Positions 57,887-64,000 of a stretch of DNA of 64,000 nt are shown piece after piece. The stretch comes from Agapanthus africanus (lineage: Eukaryota > Streptophyta > Magnoliopsida > Asparagales > Amaryllidaceae), in contig CM057346.1 in the NCBI GenBank assembly GCA_030015575.1, positions 112,635,899 through 112,699,898 on the forward strand, read 5' to 3'. A model generated the notes under the pieces. It had not been told where the DNA came from. It did no database searches and worked only from the letters and a program-made list of their open reading frames with translations. The position numbers and the translations under genes were made by a program. The stretch's first letter is position 1. Each line of letters starts with the position of its first letter.

Positions 57887-59700
57887 ACATTACAGATAAC
57901 GCAGCAGAAAACAACATATGAAATATTGGATATAGTAGGACGTCCGTATTTTATTTTGAGCCCCTATAAAACACGGATTCCACGGTCGTGATGAATAGCC
58001 AATCCCACACCCCTAGACCCCTACGAGAGCGGCAAGCAACCCTACCAATTCTAGAGTTAGGAGACCCGAACTCGATTCCTCGAGATGGTCTCCCACTGGA
58101 CCCTAGAACCCGGTTACTTGTGCTCCCCGCCTTGGGTCTATCTTAATGTGGAAAAGTAAATAATATACAATGGTGACATCATCCTCAGCCAGGAAGTGCC
58201 CCAATAAAAGAATATTACATACAAGTTTTTACATGAATGAAAATGAAAAACACTCATCTCACATAAAAACCCCCGGCTATTTAAACACGACGATCCAATA
58301 TAACATATCCAGCAACACATAACATCACATGTCATCAACGTAAGTAAATATACCCATCCCAATTGTCGTTGACATATAGCAACGAAACCGGCGATATCAC
58401 ATATTACACTTACGGTCGCAGAAAAGAAAGTGTAAAACTACAACAGTTGGAATCCGCAGCCTCTTTAGACATCGCATGCCTAATCAAATGAATTCCTTAG
58501 ACATCGCATGCCTAACAATTATAAACCCCGCATTTTAGTCTCATTATCGAAAAACTCTTTTCAATATCAAGTCGGGCAATTCAACAAGATTCCCGACATC
58601 CTGATCGAATGCTCGTCGCAAACTTTAGTAGACGGCCGCACCCCCGGATGCCGTCGACGAAGTGCACTAAGGCGGAACACCGCTGCTGCGAGCACCCGAA
58701 CGGATGCTTTTGGCGACGGGGTTCTCCTATAGTCACTTGGTCGGGGTTATGGGGCGTGGCTGTCTATTAAGTTTACCCGGCGAGTATCCGCGTACGCTAC
58801 GTGATTGCGACGGACTTTTGATCACATCAAAATTCCGTGGCAACCGATCAAATAAGACTAAAGTTCTAGATTTATAACATTCAAATTAGTTATCTCATAA
58901 CTACTTGTGGATTCCAAATATTGTATCACATTCCAGATAAATAGACAATGTTAAACTTTCCGATCGAATAATCAAACACCCAAGTTTTCCCAATAGCTCA
59001 ACACTTGAGGGGAGTTTAAAAACATCCATTTCATGCCACAGTACCAACGGTCCAGTCGTAGAAGGGTCAAGCCAATGCCTCACATGTGGCACGCCGTACT
59101 GCCCCAAACCCTAAGGTTCAAAAGGCAGTTCAAGACGGTCATATAATCGAGTTAAGGTTTGTTGTCTTCTAGAGGGTCCATCGCGTTACTTGCATGATTT
59201 AGACGTTCTTAAACAATGGAAAAATCCAACACTTGGAAATTTTCCGGCAGGGGAAAAGGTGAGTTATTGATATCCGGTCGAACTTTTTAACACTTTCTAA
59301 AATTACCCGGAAAAACTTAAACGAAGTTAAATTGTCCGATCGAATCAATGAATCCCCAATACAACCCAGAAAACTCAACACTTGAGTATAAATTAAAAAT
59401 TCCCAGAAGAATCAGGAAACACATACGGAGGTTACTGTGCAAAATACAAAGAATGATGTGACTGTATGGACGCGGAACCGCCGCAGGAGCATGCTCATGC
59501 CGCGGTTCCGCGGCGCATTGATCGACTTAGGAGTACGTGCTGCACAGTAATTTCTAGAAAACCCTGCTGATTTTTCTGAGTATTTTTAATTCACAAAATA
59601 TCACAATTTCAAAAAATGTCCAGAGAAGGGTATTATCGGGGTTATCCGGGTTCGATCGGACTTCTAACTTTGTCTAGACTTCGCCTAAAGCTCTAGCTTG
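57887..59700 (-). other. Leader of D, primer-proximal part
   Basis: Reverse-complement counterpart of the E leader (about 49558-51030). It includes the block with CCTAAGGTTCAAAAG near 59111 that also occurs in H, and a GC-rich hairpin (arms 59471-59490 and 59493-59512, 18 of 20 paired) inside an outer stem TTACTGTGCA/TGCACAGTAA (59432-59441, 59541-59550). The part around 58590-58810 is GC-richer than the rest and has no clear E counterpart. No gag domain seen. Confidence 0.7.
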
Positions 59701-59713
59701 GCTCTGATACCAC
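59701..59713 (-). other. Primer-binding site of D (reverse complement)
   Basis: GGCTCTGATACCA is the complement of TGGTATCAGAGCC. One base separates it from the LTR, as in E. Confidence 0.93.
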
Positions 59714-59714
59714 T

Positions 59715-61907
59715 GTTGGGTTTCTAAGCACTCTAACAAGGTTCTACAAGGGATCAACCATGCCCGATCAAAAAAAATAGCCATGCCGAACAACCCTAAC
59801 CAAGATCGTATACTAGAGATTATGCGAAAACTAGCCAGTTAAACATTTTAACTACAAGTGAAAGGGATTACAACCTTTGTAGATCCGGTCCTTCACTTCT
59901 AAAGCTCCGTGTTGATGTCACTTCGCTGCGATCATCGGGATCCCGGACTCTAGCGATGGTTTCTTCGGAGAAATGAGCGGGCTAGGTCATTGACTTCGAG
60001 GCCGAAGATGATCTACGTCGAGGAGACTTAATCTCAAGCTCCATCTTCACTAGGTCAAAAACTTTGTGAAGAGAACACCCTAAACTAAATGGCAAGTAGT
60101 AGAGGATGATGTAATAGGAAGTGGGTTCACTTTGGATTTGGATTTCTCACTCTATTTCTTCACTTGAAAAATTTCTAGTAAGGTTTTCTTCTTCTTGAAG
60201 AAGAAGAAGAAAGAAAAGAATAAGAATGAATTATGTAAAATCAATAATCAAGTGAAGTCTATCATAATGCAACCATGGGTGAGTTTTCCTTTGTAGAGAC
60301 AAACCATAGTTTGAGGTAATGGTTAGCTTAATGAAAATCTTATGCAAAACAAAATTAGTGGACTTTGTTAAAGATGCTTGAAAGCTTCATGAAGCTTCAA
60401 GCAAAGACAAAGAAAACCACCATTTTGTTTTACCAAAATAAATAGAAACCTAAACCATTATCTTAAATATGGTGTAAGTCATACACATACCCAAGTTTGC
60501 ATGTATCATTAATCATGATACAAACTAGTGCACAAACATATATCACATATACAACTTGTGCACATCAAGTGAGAAAATCAATCTTAAGTGAACAAATACT
60601 AGTTAATGTAAAGTAATATATCAATTATACATTAAATCATTAAATCAACACTTGATTTAATGATCTGGTCATATCGCATATAACCGACTAATATCTAGTG
60701 TATCAATATATCGAATCAACACTTGATTCAGTAACCCGGCTATATCTCATATAACCGACTGATGATACAAATCGCGAGAATAGAATACAGTATCACATAC
60801 TGGTATTATTCTCGGTCCCGCACATATCTCATATGCGCTCCTATTTCGTTTCGCTTGAGCCAGGAAACCTCTGTGTAGGACTCTAAAGACTCGTCAATAC
60901 GCTGGCAGTAGGTGGTGATCATATCAATCACCCATAAGCCGCAAGCGGTCTTCTAAACATAACGGCCACCCGGGTATTGAGCAATCAGAAGATCAACTAG
61001 CAAGCCTGCTCACACTCCTGCGAATCCAATTAGTAACACTTACCGCACAGTCCAGTCTATTCGTCTGATATTTCGCATATCTCGCCTAGGGGTGGTAAAC
61101 GTCAGACCCCAGCAGCTTGATAAGTCATGCTGATGTAAGGTCCATAACAAGCATGAAACTACTGATAACACTTACCAGTAAATCAGTGCAACCCTGGCCA
61201 GGGATTTCCAGTTATGGCCAGTCGAGCATAGCGCAACATCAACCCCCAAGACCGGGAGAGACGAATCCCCTCCTATCACTCATTGCCTCCATGTGAATCG
61301 GGACTGTACCCAAAAACCACCTGTTTGCACGACTCAGTAGAGCCGTGGTAGGGTGGAAATCAATGCACAGTGGGAGACACACAAGACTCTATGACGATCT
61401 CGGGTCAACAGACTAAGCTGTACCAGTGTCGCCAGAGAACTGCCATCTTACGTGAGGTACAATACCATTTGGGAGTTCTTGGCGAGTCCGTCCAGTGTAC
61501 CCAGTCTCCACTGAGCACTTGCATACCGTCTCTGATGTCAAACACCAATGGATATGGGATCATCCATCGCCCATCACATGGGTCGAGAAGATATACGCTA
61601 GTCTACTCTGGAATATCGATGCCCCTTCTCGATATTCCTACGACTATGAACATTGAAGGATGTACTCATGGACTACCCAGGCCCCACTAGTATGATCTAC
61701 ATCATAGTCCTGAAAGTCGAGTAAACATCCTAAGGGCTTTATCAACATGTAACAGAGAGACAATAAGTATACATGTTAAGATAAAGAGCAACCAGATAGC
61801 ATACTATCATGTCGAGCAAGAAAGTCCTCCCTATATATGTCCCAGCATCCACTACATTATACATCTCATGTACAGTAATGGCCTCTAGGGCATACAAATA
61901 ACTAACA
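59715..61907 (-). repeat. 5' LTR of D (reverse complement)
   Basis: Starts TGTTGGGTTTCT and ends ACTAACA; 2193 bp, a few percent different from 40874-43067. Followed by the duplication ATAAG. Confidence 0.92.
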
Positions 61908-61912
61908 ATAAG

Positions 61913-63131
61913 CAACATCACAGAAAAGCGATAAGCAATATAGAAAAGCGGATAATCTAGGAGCCCCGAGTTTCATTTAAGCCGCAAATGAAAACCGACG
62001 TTCCCCGGTCATGTGGATAGCCTATACAATGTAGAAAAAAGACCCCTATGAGTGTGGTAAGTTATCCGCCAATCCCCAAAGTGAGGCAACCCCAATCAAC
62101 GAAGTGAATAGACCACCCAGCACTTCACGGAATCCGGTAACTTGAGCTCTCCATTGTGGGTCATCCTATACCCACTACGAGTGCGGAGAATAGCCTACCA
62201 ATTCTAGAGTAAGGCACCCCAGTCTCAATGTCATGAGATGGAGGCCTGTTTCCCTCTAGAACCTGGCTACTCGAGCACTCCGTCGTGGTGTAATCCTAAT
62301 ACAGAAAAGAAATACTATATACAACGGTGACATCGACCTCAACCCGGCCGCGCCCCAATAAAATAATATATAAACAGGCAGAAAAGACAATCCACATATC
62401 GACGCTCACCCCACAATAAAGAATATCAGATGAATTCAAAACTGTACAACAAACATTGCACAAAAGGCTATCCATCACAACAATCCGTCGAAACCATGAC
62501 AAAGATATCACAAGCATCAACACAGATAAACGGGATGCGTATAACCCCTTCTAATCAATGTATAGCAATTAGAAGACGTTAAACAACACATATACGCATC
62601 ACAGAAGCAAGTAACGAAAACTACGACAATTAAATTCCGCGCACAAATAGCAAATAAAGCAATTTTTCCCATAGCCGGAAAAAACAGTTCACTGAGTCCC
62701 AAAATTCCATTGTTTTAAGCCAATCCGGGAGTCGAAATGAACTCGAAACTCACCCAAACCTTCGCGGTGTCGAAGGACCCAAAATCAACTTTTTCTTAGG
62801 AAGGCTAGGGGTACCCACCCCCTGAGGCCACCATAAGGAGGCCTGGGGAGGTAAGCAGACCCGAGACTGCCCCTATAAGGTAGTGCTCGGGTCCCCGCCC
62901 CCTAAGGCCACCTTGTGGTGGTCTCGGGGGGTGGGCCTGACCTTTGTCCCCCTACGGCGACCCCTGGGGTACCCACGCAACACCCTGCGGCTTCTTGGTC
63001 CAAATCTTGAGCCCGCAGGGAATGCAAACATCTTAAAATTTGGATTTTTGGGACTGTTTTCGTCAGTAATTTTTGCGAGACGAAAACGGTGGAATATAAA
63101 TTTTGTATCAAAGTAGTTAACGTGTTTGGGT
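61913..63131 (-). other. Leader of C, distal part
   Basis: The reverse complement of 61950-62360 matches the leader of B at about 33690-34080, with CGGGTTGAGGTCGAT, TTTTCTGTATTAGGATTAC and the CCGGTAACTTGAGC/GCTCAAGTTACCGG block. 62800-62990 is strongly GC-rich with several hairpins, for instance GACCCGAG/CTCGGGTC at 62858-62865 and 62886-62893, and a longer imperfect one near 62893-62935. This is where D and E have their GC-rich hairpins. No protein recognised. Confidence 0.6.
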
Positions 63132-63144
63132 AGCTTTGATATCA
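63132..63144 (-). other. Diverged primer-binding site (reverse complement)
   Basis: AGCTTTGATATCA is the complement of TGATATCAAAGCT, a diverged form of the methionine-tRNA site. It abuts an LTR-like start TGTAACACCCCG without spacer, as the site in B abuts its LTR. Confidence 0.6.
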
Positions 63145-64000
63145 TGTAACACCCCGCTTCCCAGTAGACGGACGCAGGTACGTGCCGATGCCCGCGACGT
63201 ATTTATTTCGAGAAGGTCATTTCCCGGAATAAATATGCTAAGCGTAAAATAAGCAATATAAAATAACAAGAAAATTAACATGAGATTAAAACTTCAACAA
63301 CTTTATTTACATTCAACTTGATTCATTTACAATACATGATATCAACTGAAGGAAAATACAAGAATGGAAATGTCTAAACAAGTGGCATACATAAACTAGA
63401 AGAAGATAACTAGTCTAGGTTTGGGTCGTGATCTGATCGCGCTCCTCTTCTGAGATGTTTGCCTCCTCAGTCTCCACAGTATCTGACAAACATTCCAAGA
63501 AAACAAAGGTGGATGGAATACCCGTCATCAAACTTTCGTTCAGTAAGTCCCCAAGATATGAAGTGAAATATAAAGTGTAATGATAAAGGAATTGTATATC
63601 ATGAACAATTGATTAAGAGGTATGGTGTCTGAGCGTGTCATTTTATGTAAACAGGGCAATTTTATTTAACATGCAGTTCTTTCATAATATATATGAACAA
63701 GTATAGTAATATATATGGAAAGTAGGTAAACATGACGGTATAGCATGAGCATGGCAAACAAATATAACATGGCCGTATAGTGTAGGTATGGTGAACATGC
63801 AGTGAATGTAAGTGTCTTAACAGTCTTTACTTGGGTACATTAATTTAACGTAAGTTCAAGGGTGAATATCAACTAATCTCAAGAGTGTTCTCGAACCCAA
63901 CAGGCTGTAATCCAGGGGTAAAGAATCACGGACCCGAATCAAGTGTTGGTAACGGGATTTCAACCTAGTGTTGAAGTATTCCAAACTCAACATGTTGTAA
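63145..64000 (-). repeat. LTR-like sequence running off the window
   Basis: TGTAACACCCCGC after a primer-site complement is a common arrangement at the inner LTR end of plant Gypsy elements in reverse orientation. The GTTCAGTAAGTCCCC stretch near 63540 also recalls such LTRs. It does not resemble the left LTR of C or any LTR in this window. The other end lies beyond 64000, so neither length nor duplication can be checked. Confidence 0.5.

Larger units (their letters stand above)
40874..61907 (-). mobile_element. Copia element D, minus strand, split by E (fossil)
   Basis: A minus-strand Copia element of about 10.5 kb once E is set aside. LTRs of 2194 and 2193 bp bound it, and the 5-bp duplication ATAAG is found at 40869-40873 and 61908-61912. 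Parts: 3' LTR 40874-43067, pol remains 43080-46035, leader 46036-47321 and 57887-59700, primer site 59701-59713, 5' LTR 59715-61907. LTRs differ by a few percent. D lies in the old C sequence, 16 bases past the B target duplication. The coding part has more than ten breaks. Confidence 0.93.
24286..63144 (-). mobile_element. Copia element C, minus strand, split by B and by D/E (fossil)
   Basis: The oldest member of the nest. Its pieces are an LTR (24286-26488), pol remains (26490-29880), leader (29881-30967), a 16-base remnant (40858-40873) and the rest of the leader (61913-63144). Between them lie B (30968-40852) and D with E (40874-61907). Removing the inserts and one copy of each duplication gives an interior of about 5.73 kb, close to the 5.75 kb of B. 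Pol similarity and leader motifs match the Angela/BARE-like Copia elements in this window. It is broken many times. The LTR at the right end does not look like a partner of the left LTR. Confidence 0.75.

Overview
The window is repeat-dense plant nuclear DNA. I find no host gene, tRNA, rRNA or other RNA gene that I can support. Almost every base belongs to LTR retrotransposons inserted beside or inside one another. The plant call rests on two things: primer-binding sites matching the 3' end of plant initiator methionine tRNA, and pol domains of plant-type lineages (Ty3/gypsy Tekay/Del-like with a chromodomain, and Ty1/copia Angela/BARE-like). The species cannot be named from this.

Layout from left to right. 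1-2595 is the 3' end of a + strand Copia element (A) with its 3' LTR. 2596-4813 is AT-rich, mostly unassigned sequence with one small acidic ORF. 4814-12080 is an old minus-strand Gypsy element (H) with no recognisable pol; it carries decayed gag pieces, a fragment of a Copia leader and an array of short palindromes whose arms change together. 12081-12134 is a foldback. 12338-24265 is a nearly whole + strand Gypsy (G), with 3.5-kb LTRs about 0.9% different and target-site duplication GAGCC. From 24286 to about 63144 lies one nest: minus-strand Copia C is interrupted by + strand Copia B (30968-40852, duplication TCATC) and, 16 bases further on, by minus-strand Copia D (40874-61907, duplication ATAAG). 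D is itself interrupted by + strand Copia E (47322-57881, duplication TGATC). From 63145 to the end is a Gypsy-like LTR running off the window.

Age order from nesting and LTR divergence: C is oldest, then B (about 6% over the first 255 LTR bases), then D (a few percent), then E (no LTR difference seen, pol frame fully open). The four Copia elements share one plan: LTRs of about 2.1-2.2 kb, a leader of 2-3 kb with no recognisable gag, a pyrimidine tract ending in AG, pol, then a purine tract. A gag-less layout shared by diverged copies suggests a lineage that borrows Gag, as described for barley BARE2.

The most unusual signal is structural. Short inverted repeats in several places keep their pairing while the arm sequence changes: the array in H, the LTR hairpins of G and H, the tandem LTR hairpins of D, and the GC-rich leader hairpins of E and D. 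All element boundaries were read by eye; no alignment, folding or database search was run.
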